A stretch of DNA of 64,000 nucleotides, taken from contig CAZCNS010000003.1 of the NCBI GenBank assembly GCA_964500205.1, positions 248,001-312,000 on the forward strand. The letters are read 5' to 3'. A program made the translations under genes and the position numbers. The stretch is from UBA10329 sp964500205 (GTDB taxonomy: Bacteria > Bacteroidota > Bacteroidia > UBA10329). The notes below the pieces were generated by a model. The model was not told where the DNA came from and did no database searches. It worked only from the letters and a program-made list of their open reading frames with translations. Shown one piece after another: positions 54,517-63,748 of the stretch (position 1 is its first letter; each line of letters starts with the position of its first letter).

Positions 54517-55836
54517 CTACAATGAATTATTCATCAATTCCTTATATAGTCCCATGTAAGACTCCTGCATCCTTTTCATGCTGAAACACTGCGTGACAGT
54601 GGAATGCGCTTCACGGGCAAGTTCCGACCTGCCGTCCTCCGACATTTCCCGGTACACGGCAATCTGCGACATGAAGGCATCGGCACTGTCAAAATCGGTG
54701 ACAAGGTAGCCGTTGCTTCCATGGGTGATGATCTCCGGAATACCTCCGATGGCAGAGGCCACCACAGGGGTTCCACACGCCATCGACTCTAACACCACCA
54801 ATGGCAGGTTGTCCGCTTTTGTGGGATACAACAACATATCGCAGGCTGCATAGACCTTAGCCATAGTACCCTCGTCCCGTACCGGAGGAATTTGGAAATG
54901 CCGCTCGTTGACCTTCGCAGACCTGTCACCGATGGTCACCACGGCCATGTCCCCCGCCCCTTCAAGACGGGCGGTGACTTCGCGCACCACTGCCCCACCC
55001 TTGTAGGGCGTGTCGACCCCCATCTCAGCAGCATAAAGCAGCAGGAAGGTATTCTGCGGAAGTCCGAGCTCCGCCCGCGCTGATTGCTGGTCCCTTGGCC
55101 TGAAGACCGATGTGTCAATCCCATTAGGGATAACCCTCACATCTTCCAACTTCGGGAAGGCCTGCCTGACGCGATTTGCTAGCCACATTGATGGACATAC
55201 CACATGAAGGTTCGAAAGCGCATAGGCAGCCTCCTTGATTCTGCGCATCTCTGCCGTCCTGTCCATGATCACGGCTGGATAGGTATCAAGTTTCGGACAG
55301 CTTCCACAACCGCGCTGCCACTGGTCACAACCAAGGGTCACAGCACAATGACCTGTCAGCATGTGCTCATCATGCAATGTCCAGACAGCATGCCTACCCT
55401 GCGATAAGAGCGGGAGCAATGCGTAAGAGAAGTACCCACCATGAAGGTTATGGAAATGAATGATATCGCTCGACCTGAAGTGCTGATCTCCCAGCAGAGC
55501 CAATGGCTCCAGCCGTGCGAGATCGAGCCAACCTCCCTCCTGCTCTGCCCTATCGATGTAATAGTCAAACCGGCCATTGGCCCTTGGAGGGAGAGGACGC
55601 ACCCAATCCTCATCAGACCTTTTGTACCGCACATAAAGCCTGACGTCCTTCGACTTCTGCAGCCCCTTGGCCAATGTGTAAGCCACCTTGGCCGCCCCAC
55701 CTGCAAGGTCGTGTGTGTTGATGAAGGAAATTCTACCACCACCCTCAGCCGAAGACTTTGGTGGGGGCGTCATCGCCAGCCGAAACTTCACGATGTCAGG
55801 CACCAACGGGGTGATGAACTTTGCGAGTCGCGACAT
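54517..55836 (-). CDS. GT4-family glycosyltransferase, tandem copy B
   Basis: A 439-residue WcaC-like GT-B enzyme. It has INTHDLAGGAAKVAYTLAKG, HDEHMLTGHCAVTLGCDQWQ with conserved Cys residues, and YPTKADNLPLVVLESMACGT near the donor site. It aligns over nearly its whole length with the preceding gene (identical blocks such as VPDSRSGARVDRNEQ-type segments are not present; shared ones are YYIDRAEQEGGWLDLARLEP-like stretches). It overlaps the next gene by one base. Confidence 0.88.
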   Translation of the reverse strand: MSRLAKFITPLVPDIVKFRLAMTPPPKSSAEGGGRISFINTHDLAGGAAKVAYTLAKGLQKSKDVRLYVRYKRSDEDWVRPLPPRANGRFDYYIDRAEQEGGWLDLARLEPLALLGDQHFRSSDIIHFHNLHGGYFSYALLPLLSQGRHAVWTLHDEHMLTGHCAVTLGCDQWQRGCGSCPKLDTYPAVIMDRTAEMRRIKEAAYALSNLHVVCPSMWLANRVRQAFPKLEDVRVIPNGIDTSVFRPRDQQSARAELGLPQNTFLLLYAAEMGVDTPYKGGAVVREVTARLEGAGDMAVVTIGDRSAKVNERHFQIPPVRDEGTMAKVYAACDMLLYPTKADNLPLVVLESMACGTPVVASAIGGIPEIITHGSNGYLVTDFDSADAFMSQIAVYREMSEDGRSELAREAHSTVTQCFSMKRMQESYMGLYKELMNNSL

Positions 55837-56687
55837 CAGCTTTCTTTTTCCTCAAGAAAACCCAACAGACCGAACGAGCGGATCAGCCCGATCAGCCTTG
55901 AAGCCCTGATCTTCTCGCGCAGAACATCAAAGCGTCTGCTCTCGGCCCGAAGCTCTTGCAGTTCATCAAAGTCCTCCATCAGATGCGGGAAATGCTCCTG
56001 CATCACCGACCGCCTCTCCTCACGGATGAGCGGGAGCTGCATAGGGTCGGCACTGATCCCGTCCAATGCGAAAACGGCCACCGGCACATCCGCATGACGG
56101 CAAGTGGCATTGTGGGCGTACAGCGCCAGCATGAAGAACTTCCAGTCGGCACTGATCCTTATGGATTCGTCATACAGTCCCACCTTATCAAACAATCCCT
56201 TGCGGATGAAGGTGGATGAGTGCGGTAGGGTGTCTTTGTGCATGAACGAGAACCGCAGCTTTTCGGGATACGGCTTGAGCCAGTGAAGGCCATCGTTGCG
56301 GACAAGCGTGTCGCGGCCATACACGAGGTCGTGTTCCCCAAGGAATGGCGCTATGTTGCCCAAAGTGCCGCTGCCCACCAGTCGGTCACCGCTGTTGAGG
56401 AAGAGCAGGTAGTCCCCTTTCGCGAGGGCAATGCCTTTGTTCATGGCATTGTAAATCCCTTTGTCAGGCTCGGAAACGGAACTGGGGGAGAGGTGCGGGT
56501 ATTCGCGCACCAATTCCGCGCTGCCATCATCAGAATCCCCATCAACAACGATGTGCTCGAAGTCAGTGAAATCCTGTGCTGCAACGCTGTCGAGTGTGGC
56601 GCGGAGGCCCGCAAGGTTGTTCCTGTTCACCGTGATGATGGTGACCAAGGGACGGCCTGATGGGGATGTTCCTGCCTGATCCATCAT
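55836..56687 (-). CDS. GT2-family glycosyltransferase
   Basis: A 283-residue GT-A enzyme (VTIITVNRNNLAGLRATLDS, HIVVDGDSDDGSAELV, VSEPDKGIYNAMNKGIALAK and YLLFLNSGDRLVGSGTL). The SEPDKGIYNAMNKG block is the WcaE/WcaA subgroup hallmark. No membrane segment. It is encoded directly after the GT4 gene at 56688. Confidence 0.9.
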   Translation of the reverse strand: MMDQAGTSPSGRPLVTIITVNRNNLAGLRATLDSVAAQDFTDFEHIVVDGDSDDGSAELVREYPHLSPSSVSEPDKGIYNAMNKGIALAKGDYLLFLNSGDRLVGSGTLGNIAPFLGEHDLVYGRDTLVRNDGLHWLKPYPEKLRFSFMHKDTLPHSSTFIRKGLFDKVGLYDESIRISADWKFFMLALYAHNATCRHADVPVAVFALDGISADPMQLPLIREERRSVMQEHFPHLMEDFDELQELRAESRRFDVLREKIRASRLIGLIRSFGLLGFLEEKES

Positions 56688-57926
56688 TCAGCGGGGTTTG
56701 GCGGCAAGGCGGTCAAATTCGGCATAGAGGGCCGGGAGATGGCGGTACACGTCACGGCCGGCCATGATGTGCTCACGTTGCATACGGCCGAGTTCCTTGG
56801 CGAAATCACCGTCCATGAGCACCCTTTGGGAAAAGTCTGCGAATGCGTTCACATCGTGAAAGTATGGTTCGGGCAACTCCCCCTGCGGCCAAGAGCGATC
56901 CAGCGTCTCGAAATCGAAGAAGGCATGGGGCACACCCGCCAGCATCAGCTCAATGCCAGCGTAGCCGCCCAGATGGCGCATGAAACCCTGCTGCCACACC
57001 AGGCCGATGCCCTTCTCTGCACAGGCCTCGGCAATGTTCTCCGCGTGGCCCTCGAAGGTGATGTGCTTCTCGATACCGAGTATATGGATGGTCTTGAGCA
57101 GCATATCCTTCGTGATTGCTGAGATTCCCCGGTCGGCAACCGCCCCGAAATGGTGCAGATGCACATTCATTCCTTTGGAAACCATGAGATGAAGGGCGAA
57201 GAGGAACGGCTCCACGGGTTTCAATGGGCTGATGCGGGTGAAAAGTCCCAACCTCAAAACCCCATCAGTCGCCCTGTCCATATTGAGTGGCTGAAAATCA
57301 GAAATATCGAGGATGAGCGGCACATTGATGAGCCTGTACCCGTTGGTGAAATAGCTCAGTTCGTTCTTCTGCATGACCTCATCCCACCCTGCCACGAAGG
57401 AGTACACCCGCCCCCTGTCATAATCCTCGAACTGACTGCGGGGATGGGTCTGTGAGCTCGCGGTCATCACGTAGGTCATCACTTTGTCGAGGTCACTGAC
57501 GGCATCCTTGACAAAGCAGAAATCGTACTCCGTGACATTCACTACGTCATACGAGTCGAGGAAATCGGAAAGCCGACTCAGATGCTTCGGTGCAACCCTC
57601 ACTGCCATGAAATCGAGCAGATGCTGAAGTGGGTTGCGCTTGGACAGTCTTGTCTTCGACCTTCCAATCCAGTGGTGAAAGCGGTGCCATGTCCCACCGA
57701 CCTCGCTCATCGGATAAATCCTGTTCACGCATTGTTCCACAAGCGGGAAATAATGCTCACTTGGAAACATGCCCTCCGCCCTATCCAGCGGTATTGGAAT
57801 CAGGACGTCCACATGATAGCGTTCCCTGTCAATGGCGCGTATCAGCTCGTATTGAAAACGTTGCGCACCCGCCTGCACGAAGTCGCGCATCAAAAAAAGT
57901 AGACGGGGCTTCATGGGTTCATCCAT
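56688..57926 (-). CDS. GT4-like glycosyltransferase
   Basis: A 412-residue protein from ATG 57926 (MDEPMKPRLLFLMRDFVQAG); a longer start at 57959 is less likely because the ATG overlaps the upstream stop by one base (TAATG). The fold is GT-B-like (FVQAGAQRFQYELIRAID, LGLFTRISPLKPVEPFLFAL, ITFEGHAENIAEACAEKGIG), with a C-domain weaker than usual in the E-x7-E region. Assignment to GT4 is from the overall pattern. Confidence 0.78.
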   Translation of the reverse strand: MDEPMKPRLLFLMRDFVQAGAQRFQYELIRAIDRERYHVDVLIPIPLDRAEGMFPSEHYFPLVEQCVNRIYPMSEVGGTWHRFHHWIGRSKTRLSKRNPLQHLLDFMAVRVAPKHLSRLSDFLDSYDVVNVTEYDFCFVKDAVSDLDKVMTYVMTASSQTHPRSQFEDYDRGRVYSFVAGWDEVMQKNELSYFTNGYRLINVPLILDISDFQPLNMDRATDGVLRLGLFTRISPLKPVEPFLFALHLMVSKGMNVHLHHFGAVADRGISAITKDMLLKTIHILGIEKHITFEGHAENIAEACAEKGIGLVWQQGFMRHLGGYAGIELMLAGVPHAFFDFETLDRSWPQGELPEPYFHDVNAFADFSQRVLMDGDFAKELGRMQREHIMAGRDVYRHLPALYAEFDRLAAKPR

Positions 57927-58567
57927 TAACGCTCTTTCCTCAACAACCGGGCGGGACATCCGACATAAACACCCGGTTTGGTGAGGTCTGCAACCACCAC
58001 CGCCCCTGCACCGGTGGAAACTTCGTCATGGACTTTCAAACCATCGGACAGAATAGTCCCAACACCAAGAAACACTGCTTTCCCAACAGTGCAATTCCCG
58101 GCAATGGTCACACCCGGGGCTAAAACGGAATGCGCACCGACAGCACTATCGTGCGCAATATGAGTACCATTGAAAATAAGGACGTTAGCACCGATTTTGG
58201 CATTCATTCCCACTGTGCATCCTGGATGAATCAGCACCCCATTGCCTAACCTTGCAGAAAGGTCAATTGTAACCGATGGGTGAATCAGGTTCGCGAAAGG
58301 GATGCTTGATGAAAACCTGACATAAATCTCTTCCCTTACCTTGAAATAACGGTAACCGATTCCAACGAAAAGCATATCGAACAATCCCTCTTCGAAAGAG
58401 GACATTATATCAGGTATCCCCCCAAACACCGGCAGATGATTGATGTAGGTTCCAGCTTGAATCGTGTCATCGAAAAACCCCGCCACCTCCAATCCTCCGA
58501 AGCCCAGTGCATGGTGCGCAACCTGTCTACCCAGATCCCCGGCTCCGATGATGGCAAGTCTTTTCAT
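57926..58567 (-). CDS. Sugar O/N-acetyltransferase (NeuD/PglD-like)
   Basis: A 213-residue enzyme. A small N-terminal Rossmann-like domain (RLAIIGAGDLGRQVAHHALG) is followed by a left-handed beta-helix (LGNGVLIHPGCTVGMNAKIG, VLIFNGTHIAHDSAVGAHSV), with catalytic His in NGTHIAHD. It should acetylate a UDP- or dTDP-amino sugar or a sialic-acid-like sugar. It is located between the GT4 gene and WbqC. Confidence 0.88.
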   Translation of the reverse strand: MKRLAIIGAGDLGRQVAHHALGFGGLEVAGFFDDTIQAGTYINHLPVFGGIPDIMSSFEEGLFDMLFVGIGYRYFKVREEIYVRFSSSIPFANLIHPSVTIDLSARLGNGVLIHPGCTVGMNAKIGANVLIFNGTHIAHDSAVGAHSVLAPGVTIAGNCTVGKAVFLGVGTILSDGLKVHDEVSTGAGAVVVADLTKPGVYVGCPARLLRKER

Positions 58568-59262
58568 CGCTCATTTGAGATCAATGACAGGTCGGCCCCA
58601 GCGTTGAACAACAGGTCAACCACCGAAACCTCATGTTTGAAAGGCGGGAACAGTTGCGGGTACTCCGGGTAATAGGAGTAGTCCATCCAAGTCACCGTGA
58701 CTCCTTTGCTGTTGAACAGTCCCATGTCAAGGTAGTCCTTTGCCGATGGCCCCGAAATATACTCCGTGCCGCCCAGTTTGAGCACCGCGTCCACCAGTCT
58801 CTCCGACCTGTCGCCCTCCAGGTTGAGGCTACGGGAGTCGATGACCTCGGTGCTGATGCCCAGCATGTCGCGCACAGCGAGCAGCAGTTGCAGGTTTATC
58901 TCGGAGAGGAACGGGGTGGCAAGACTCTCGTAAACTGACTCCAGCACAGGGAAAATCTCCTTGAAAAACGGGGCCTTGGCGTAGTTCATCTGTAGGGTGC
59001 GCAGGTGCTTCACCGCCCATTTGGGGTCGGTCACCTCGGTCTCGAAGATGCGCTGCGAGAGGCTGCGCTGCCTCACCGGTATGGTGATCCACTGCGGGCC
59101 GTTGGGGGTCTTGATGATGTTGCGGTTGCGCCAGTCGTTCTTGGTGTACTGCACCTCATCGTAAATGACCAGCACATCGGCTCTTGCCATCAGGTCGAAA
59201 TACCCCTTCCAAGGGATGTAATTCGATTGGATGATGGCGACCTTCTTCATTTCCCGCATCAT
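58564..59262 (-). CDS. WbqC-family protein
   Basis: A 232-residue WbqC-like protein. ATG 59262 overlaps the Wzt stop (ATGA); ATG 59250 (MKKVAIIQSNYIPWKGYFDL) is the family's usual start. Blocks: VIYDEVQYTKNDWRNRNIIK, then QWITIPVRQRSLSQRI. The family is often found in O-antigen clusters, and is proposed to take part in nucleotide-sugar or glycine/amide modification; its reaction is not settled. It overlaps the acetyltransferase gene by 4 bp. Confidence 0.88.
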   Translation of the reverse strand: MMREMKKVAIIQSNYIPWKGYFDLMARADVLVIYDEVQYTKNDWRNRNIIKTPNGPQWITIPVRQRSLSQRIFETEVTDPKWAVKHLRTLQMNYAKAPFFKEIFPVLESVYESLATPFLSEINLQLLLAVRDMLGISTEVIDSRSLNLEGDRSERLVDAVLKLGGTEYISGPSAKDYLDMGLFNSKGVTVTWMDYSYYPEYPQLFPPFKHEVSVVDLLFNAGADLSLISNER

Positions 59263-60506
59263 TTCCCTTCCGTCCACTCCAACCTCGGCCTCACCACCCC
59301 GTTGATCTTGCCCATGTATGCGTGTTCTCGTTTCACATCGTCAACCAGGAACGAGATGAGCCGTTCGTGGCCGTAGAGCGGTTGCATCTCCTCGGTGGAA
59401 AGGTAAAGGTTCACCGAGTATGCGCCATCATTGAGAAACCGTGCGGGAATGGTGCAGCTGACCGTGAATTCTTTACCATGCGCTGCATCTGCCATGGTGC
59501 CAGAGCCGAAAACGATGATGTCCTGCGCGTTGAGCAGGTCGTAGATGACCCTGACACGGCCCTCACCAGTCTGGTTGAGGATCCTGAAACGCAGCACAAC
59601 GGGGTCTTCCACGGTCAAGTGGGCAGGGTCGGCCTCGGCCATCATCACCCGCACCCTGTCGTTGCCGGGCGCGTCCTGCGGACTACTGAACTCGATGCGG
59701 CTCTCCAACTTGCCGTCATTGAGCTTGAGGTAATGGCCCACCGCGTCATCGGCTCTGCCCTCGAATGCCACCTTGCCGTTCACCAACAGGATGCCGCGTG
59801 TGCAGAGCAGCCCGACTGCCGCCATGTTGTGACTCACGAAAAGGATGGTGCGGCCTTCGTTGCGCGAGATGTCGCCCATTTTCCCCAAACAACGTTTTTG
59901 GAACTCCGCATCACCAACAGCCAGTACCTCGTCCACGATGAGGATCTCTGGCTCCAAGTGGGCGGCCACCGCGAAGGCGAGGCGCACGTACATGCCGCTG
60001 CTGTAGCGTTTCACGGGCGTTTCGAGGTAACGCTCCACCCCCGCAAAGTCCACGATCTCGTCCAGTTTCCGGGTGATCTCGTGCCGCTTCATGCCCATGA
60101 TGGCACCGTTGAGGTAGATGTTGTCGCGGCCCGTGAGCTCAGGGTGAAATCCAGTGCCCACCTCCAGCAGGCTTGCAATGCGTCCTTTCACCTTGATGTT
60201 GCCCAGCGTTGGTGCCGTGACACGTGACAGTAGCTTGAGCATGGTGCTTTTGCCGGCCCCGTTCTTGCCGATGATGCCAAGCACCTCGCCCTGCTGCACA
60301 TCGAAATTGATGTCACGCAGTGCCCAAACGTAGTTACCACTACCAATAGAGGAGCGGTCGTTCTCTTCCCCCAGTTTCAGCGTGGGATCCTCCTTACCGC
60401 GCACACGGTGCCACCAGCCTTCGAGGTCATCCCGCAGCGTGCCTGTACCCACAAGCCCCAGCCTGTAGTGCTTAGACACGTTCTCTACCTTGATGACTGT
60501 GGACAT
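59259..60506 (-). CDS. wzt: O-antigen/polysaccharide ABC exporter ATPase with C-terminal glycan-binding domain
   Basis: A 415-residue ABC ATPase. Walker A IGKNGAGKSTMLKLLS is near residue 85, the signature is YSSGMYVRLAFAVA, Walker B is ILIVDEVLAVGD and the H-loop is LFVSHNMAAVG. Residues about 265-415 form a Wzt_C beta-sandwich (VVLRFRILNQTGEGRVRVIY, FLNDGAYSVNLYLS), which binds the chain terminus before export. It works with the Wzm permease encoded at 60660 to carry the finished polysaccharide across the inner membrane. There is a gap of 153 bp of repeat DNA between the two. Confidence 0.93.
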   Translation of the reverse strand: MSTVIKVENVSKHYRLGLVGTGTLRDDLEGWWHRVRGKEDPTLKLGEENDRSSIGSGNYVWALRDINFDVQQGEVLGIIGKNGAGKSTMLKLLSRVTAPTLGNIKVKGRIASLLEVGTGFHPELTGRDNIYLNGAIMGMKRHEITRKLDEIVDFAGVERYLETPVKRYSSGMYVRLAFAVAAHLEPEILIVDEVLAVGDAEFQKRCLGKMGDISRNEGRTILFVSHNMAAVGLLCTRGILLVNGKVAFEGRADDAVGHYLKLNDGKLESRIEFSSPQDAPGNDRVRVMMAEADPAHLTVEDPVVLRFRILNQTGEGRVRVIYDLLNAQDIIVFGSGTMADAAHGKEFTVSCTIPARFLNDGAYSVNLYLSTEEMQPLYGHERLISFLVDDVKREHAYMGKINGVVRPRLEWTEGK

Positions 60507-60659
60507 TCTTCTTTTTCGAGCTACAAGCCTTTAGCTGCAAGCCATTAGCTGTTTGTAAATATACTTTCTACCACAAAGGTGCAATAACACAAAGGGTCCT
60601 TCCTGTTGAAATCCCTCCTTTTGTATTTTCTGCTTTCATGTTTCACATTTCCTCTTTCC
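60507..60659. repeat. Dispersed repeats between wzt and wzm
   Basis: Two low-complexity words: AGCTACAAGCCTTTAGCTG-type (about 60519-60552) and an ACAAAGG-type word (about 60575-60600) related to the CTTTG word at 3001-3060. The gap splits the exporter genes although both lie on one strand. No promoter box was found. Confidence 0.55.
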
Positions 60660-61526
60660 CTACACCGTGTCCATAAACGTTTTCTCCGTTCTGTGGAAGA
60701 GAACCGTGCCGATGAGTAGGGCCACTACCGTGAAAACACCACTGTAGATCAAGCCACCAAGGGTGAATGTCCCGCTGCCTGTGAATCCCAGTCTGAAGAC
60801 CTCAATGAGCGGTGCAATAGGGTTGTAGACCACGAACCATTTGTAAGCATCAGGAATGGCCGACACAGGATAAATAACAGGCGTGGCGTACATCAGCAGC
60901 GATACCCCGAAGCCGATGAAGTACGTCAGGTCACGGTACTTTGTGGTGAAGGAGGAAATAATGATACCTACCCCGAGGGCCATTGCGCCCATGAGCAGAA
61001 CCAGAATAGGGAACAGTGCCACAAATGGGGTGAAATGCAGCTCACTGCCCTCCTGCGAACGGTAGTAGAACAGCAGCGCGATGAACATCATCATCTGAAT
61101 GCTGAACTTGAAAAGATTGGAAATGACCATGGCAACAGGCGCTGCCAGACGCGGAAAATAAACCTTGCCGAAGATGTTGGCATTGGCGGTGAATGTGGTG
61201 GATGCCCCGGTGAAACAGGACGAAAAGTAGTTCCAGAGCGTGGTACCTGCGAGGTAGAACACAGGGGCGGGCACACCGTCCGTGCTTATGCCCGCTATCT
61301 TGCTAAACACGAACGTGAACATGATGACCGTGAACAACGGGCTGAGGAAGAACCACAGCGGCCCGAGCACCGTCTGCTTGTAGGTTGCCACAAGGTCACG
61401 CCTGACGAAAATGAGGATAAGATCGCGGTAGTCCCATAGCTCGCGGAGGCGGAGATCCCACCACCGGTCACGGGGACCGATAACCATGTCCCAGCTCTCA
61501 TCATGTCGCCCTACGGTCGAGTTCAC
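60660..61526 (-). CDS. wzm: Polysaccharide ABC exporter permease
   Basis: A 288-residue ABC-2-type permease with six TM segments. The amphipathic N-terminal part has DLRLRELWDYRDLILIFVRR, the family signature that precedes TM1, and GPLWFFLSPLFTVIMFTFVF. It forms the transmembrane half of the Wzm/Wzt exporter. Its ATG overlaps the Gmd stop by 4 bp, so gmd and wzm are translated together. Confidence 0.92.
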   Translation of the reverse strand: MNSTVGRHDESWDMVIGPRDRWWDLRLRELWDYRDLILIFVRRDLVATYKQTVLGPLWFFLSPLFTVIMFTFVFSKIAGISTDGVPAPVFYLAGTTLWNYFSSCFTGASTTFTANANIFGKVYFPRLAAPVAMVISNLFKFSIQMMMFIALLFYYRSQEGSELHFTPFVALFPILVLLMGAMALGVGIIISSFTTKYRDLTYFIGFGVSLLMYATPVIYPVSAIPDAYKWFVVYNPIAPLIEVFRLGFTGSGTFTLGGLIYSGVFTVVALLIGTVLFHRTEKTFMDTV

Positions 61527-62635
61527 TCCCTTTCCTGATTGACCGTGAATCCAGAGTTCATCAGATGCACACGCTTACCGAAATGGGCAAGGTCGCTATG
61601 CACCATCTCGGTGATCAAGTCATCAAGCGAATATTGGGGTTCCCAGCCCAATTCCTTCTTGGCCTTGGCTGGGTCACCGATCAGCAGGTCCACCTCTGTG
61701 GGGCGGAAATAGTTGGGGTCCACCTCAACGAGCACGTCACCCACATTCAAATGCGGGAAATCTCCATTCAAAGAACTGACAACACCCTGCTCCTTCTCCC
61801 CTTCCCCCTTGAACACCAATTCGATACCCGCTTCGCGGAAGGCACGCTGCACGAATTCCCGAACGCGGGTGGTGATGCCCGTGGCAATGACATAATCAGA
61901 AGGTTGCTCCTGCTGAAGAATGCGCCACATGGCCTCCACGTAGTCCTTGGCATGGCCCCAGTCGCGCTGGGCATCGAGGTTGCCGAGGTAGAGCTTCTTA
62001 TCCAGGCCGAGGGCGATCTTGGCCGCTGCACGGGTTATCTTCCTTGTAACGAAAGTCTCCCCACGGATAGGGCTCTCGTGGTTGAAGAGAATGCCATTGC
62101 TGGCAAACATGCCGTACGCCTCGCGGTAATTCACTGTGATCCAGTAGGCGTAGAGCTTCGCCACACCGTAGGGCGAGCGCGGGTAGAACGGGGTGGTCTC
62201 GCTCTGTGGCACTGCCTGCACCAGTCCATACAGTTCAGAGGTCGAAGCCTGATAAACCTTCGTCTTCTTGGTGAGGTCCAGCAGGCGTATGGCCTCCAGG
62301 ATGCGCAGCGCACCGAGGCCATCGACATTGGCGGTGTACTCCGGCTCATCGAAGCTCACCTTGACATGCGACATGGCCCCGAGGTTGTAAATCTCATCTG
62401 GCTGCACCTCTTTGATGATGCGGGTGATGTTAAGCGAATCGCTAAGGTCTCCATAGTGCAGGATGAAGTTCACCTTATCCTCATGGGGATCCATGTAGAG
62501 ATGGTCGATGCGGTCGGTGTTGATGAGCGAACTCCTGCGCTTAATGCCGTGGACCTCATAGCCCTTGGACAGGAGCAGTTCGGCCAAATAGGCCCCGTCC
62601 TGCCCCGTAATGCCCGTGATGAGTGCTTTCTTCAT
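61523..62635 (-). CDS. gmd: GDP-mannose 4,6-dehydratase
   Basis: A 370-residue SDR enzyme. The N-terminal ALITGITGQDGAYLAELLLS holds the NADP motif, HVKVSFDEPEYTANVDGLGA follows, then the catalytic Thr/Tyr/Lys region ASTSELYGLVQAVPQSETTP and RSPYGVAKLYAYWITVNYRE. The C-terminal VEVDPNYFRPTEVDLLIGDP is typical of Gmd. The enzyme makes GDP-4-keto-6-deoxymannose, precursor of GDP-L-fucose or GDP-rhamnose; the next enzyme (fcl/rmd) is not in the window. TACTTTTG at 62680-62687 is the likely promoter. Confidence 0.96.
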   Translation of the reverse strand: MKKALITGITGQDGAYLAELLLSKGYEVHGIKRRSSLINTDRIDHLYMDPHEDKVNFILHYGDLSDSLNITRIIKEVQPDEIYNLGAMSHVKVSFDEPEYTANVDGLGALRILEAIRLLDLTKKTKVYQASTSELYGLVQAVPQSETTPFYPRSPYGVAKLYAYWITVNYREAYGMFASNGILFNHESPIRGETFVTRKITRAAAKIALGLDKKLYLGNLDAQRDWGHAKDYVEAMWRILQQEQPSDYVIATGITTRVREFVQRAFREAGIELVFKGEGEKEQGVVSSLNGDFPHLNVGDVLVEVDPNYFRPTEVDLLIGDPAKAKKELGWEPQYSLDDLITEMVHSDLAHFGKRVHLMNSGFTVNQERE

Positions 62636-62679
62636 TCAAATGGAAATGCCCCGATGGAAGTAGTGATAGTCTCAGCGGC

Positions 62680-62687
62680 CAAAAGTA
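62680..62687 (-). promoter_or_regulatory. TACTTTTG -7 promoter element of gmd
   Basis: Exact TAnnTTTG match on the minus strand, 45 bp upstream of the gmd ATG. It lies in a 111-bp gap and would start the gmd-wzm-wzt unit. Confidence 0.6.
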
Positions 62688-62746
62688 GCATCCCGTCTGT
62701 TCGGAAACGTCCATTTATGGGCCATTCACGGCAGAAGATCAACGTT

Positions 62747-63748
62747 TCATCCTTCACGTTCATGAAGGCCCAGCAACCGTCCTATGAAGGACTTGTTCCA
62801 ACTGAAGAAGAGCCGCCACGATGACGGTTGTATGGGGGCTGTCCAAGGAATGCCCACACCCAGCCTCAAAGAGCGGAGCAGGCGCCCGTGATTGAGTGCC
62901 GAAGTAGCTTGTCGGAATCGCAACTCCTGAGGGTGAGCAAGCATGTGCCGCTCCCACTTGCTGCGCACGGCATTCCCCTCATGGGCTGACATTGCACCGC
63001 TCAGAGTGGCAGCTCGCAGGTCGCTGTCGATGTTGCCCGCGAAGAACCGCAGGGGATCAGTGTTGCACAGGTGCGTCTGTGCCGGGTGCATCCGGTAGTG
63101 ATAGGCCACCTCGTGCAAATGCCTCCCGTGAGCGTGGAAGGCCAACTGGAAGATCCAGTGGTAGTCCTCATGCGAGATGCGGTGGAACACAGGGTGGTAG
63201 CCCCCCACCCTATCCAGCAGCTCTCTGCGCAGCATCACCGTAGCACAGCAGATGGTCGGATAGTACGTGGGGTCTGATGCCAGCCGAGCCAGATCGGGGC
63301 CGCCCACGTGGGTGGATATCACCTCGCCATCCGCATCGGTGCGGCAATAGCCCGTGGTGATGAAACCGAGTTGTGCATCTGCCATGAAGCGACTCACGCA
63401 GCGTCCAAGGCGCCCAGGCACGCAGGTGTCGTCCGCATCGAGGAACGTTAAAAGCGCACCGCGCACCTCGCCAAAGAGTCGGTTGCAGGCACGGAGGTAG
63501 CCTTCGTTCTCTGCGTTCTGAAAAACACGGATGCGGGCATCGGTCAGTCCATCCAGAAAGCGCTGTGTGCCGTCCGTGCTGCCGTCATTGATGATGAGCA
63601 GCTCCCAATGCCCATAGTCCTGAGCAAGGATGCTGCCAATCGCCTGTACGATGAAGCGTTCGGCATTGTAAACAGGCATAAGCACGCTGACCAGAGGTCT
63701 GTTAGTCATCTGCTCGAACACCAATGGCCGTTTTGAAGGTTTCATCAT
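62747..63748 (-). CDS. GT2-family glycosyltransferase
   Basis: A 333-residue GT-A enzyme from ATG 63748, which overlaps the upstream stop (ATGA). Motifs are VSVLMPVYNAERFIVQAIGS, IINDGSTDGTQRFLDGL, and the metal site LLTFLDADDTCVPGRL. The C-terminal part is helical with no TM. It is probably part of the same polysaccharide cluster as gmd, from which it is separated by a promoter. Confidence 0.9.
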   Translation of the reverse strand: MMKPSKRPLVFEQMTNRPLVSVLMPVYNAERFIVQAIGSILAQDYGHWELLIINDGSTDGTQRFLDGLTDARIRVFQNAENEGYLRACNRLFGEVRGALLTFLDADDTCVPGRLGRCVSRFMADAQLGFITTGYCRTDADGEVISTHVGGPDLARLASDPTYYPTICCATVMLRRELLDRVGGYHPVFHRISHEDYHWIFQLAFHAHGRHLHEVAYHYRMHPAQTHLCNTDPLRFFAGNIDSDLRAATLSGAMSAHEGNAVRSKWERHMLAHPQELRFRQATSALNHGRLLRSLRLGVGIPWTAPIQPSSWRLFFSWNKSFIGRLLGLHEREG

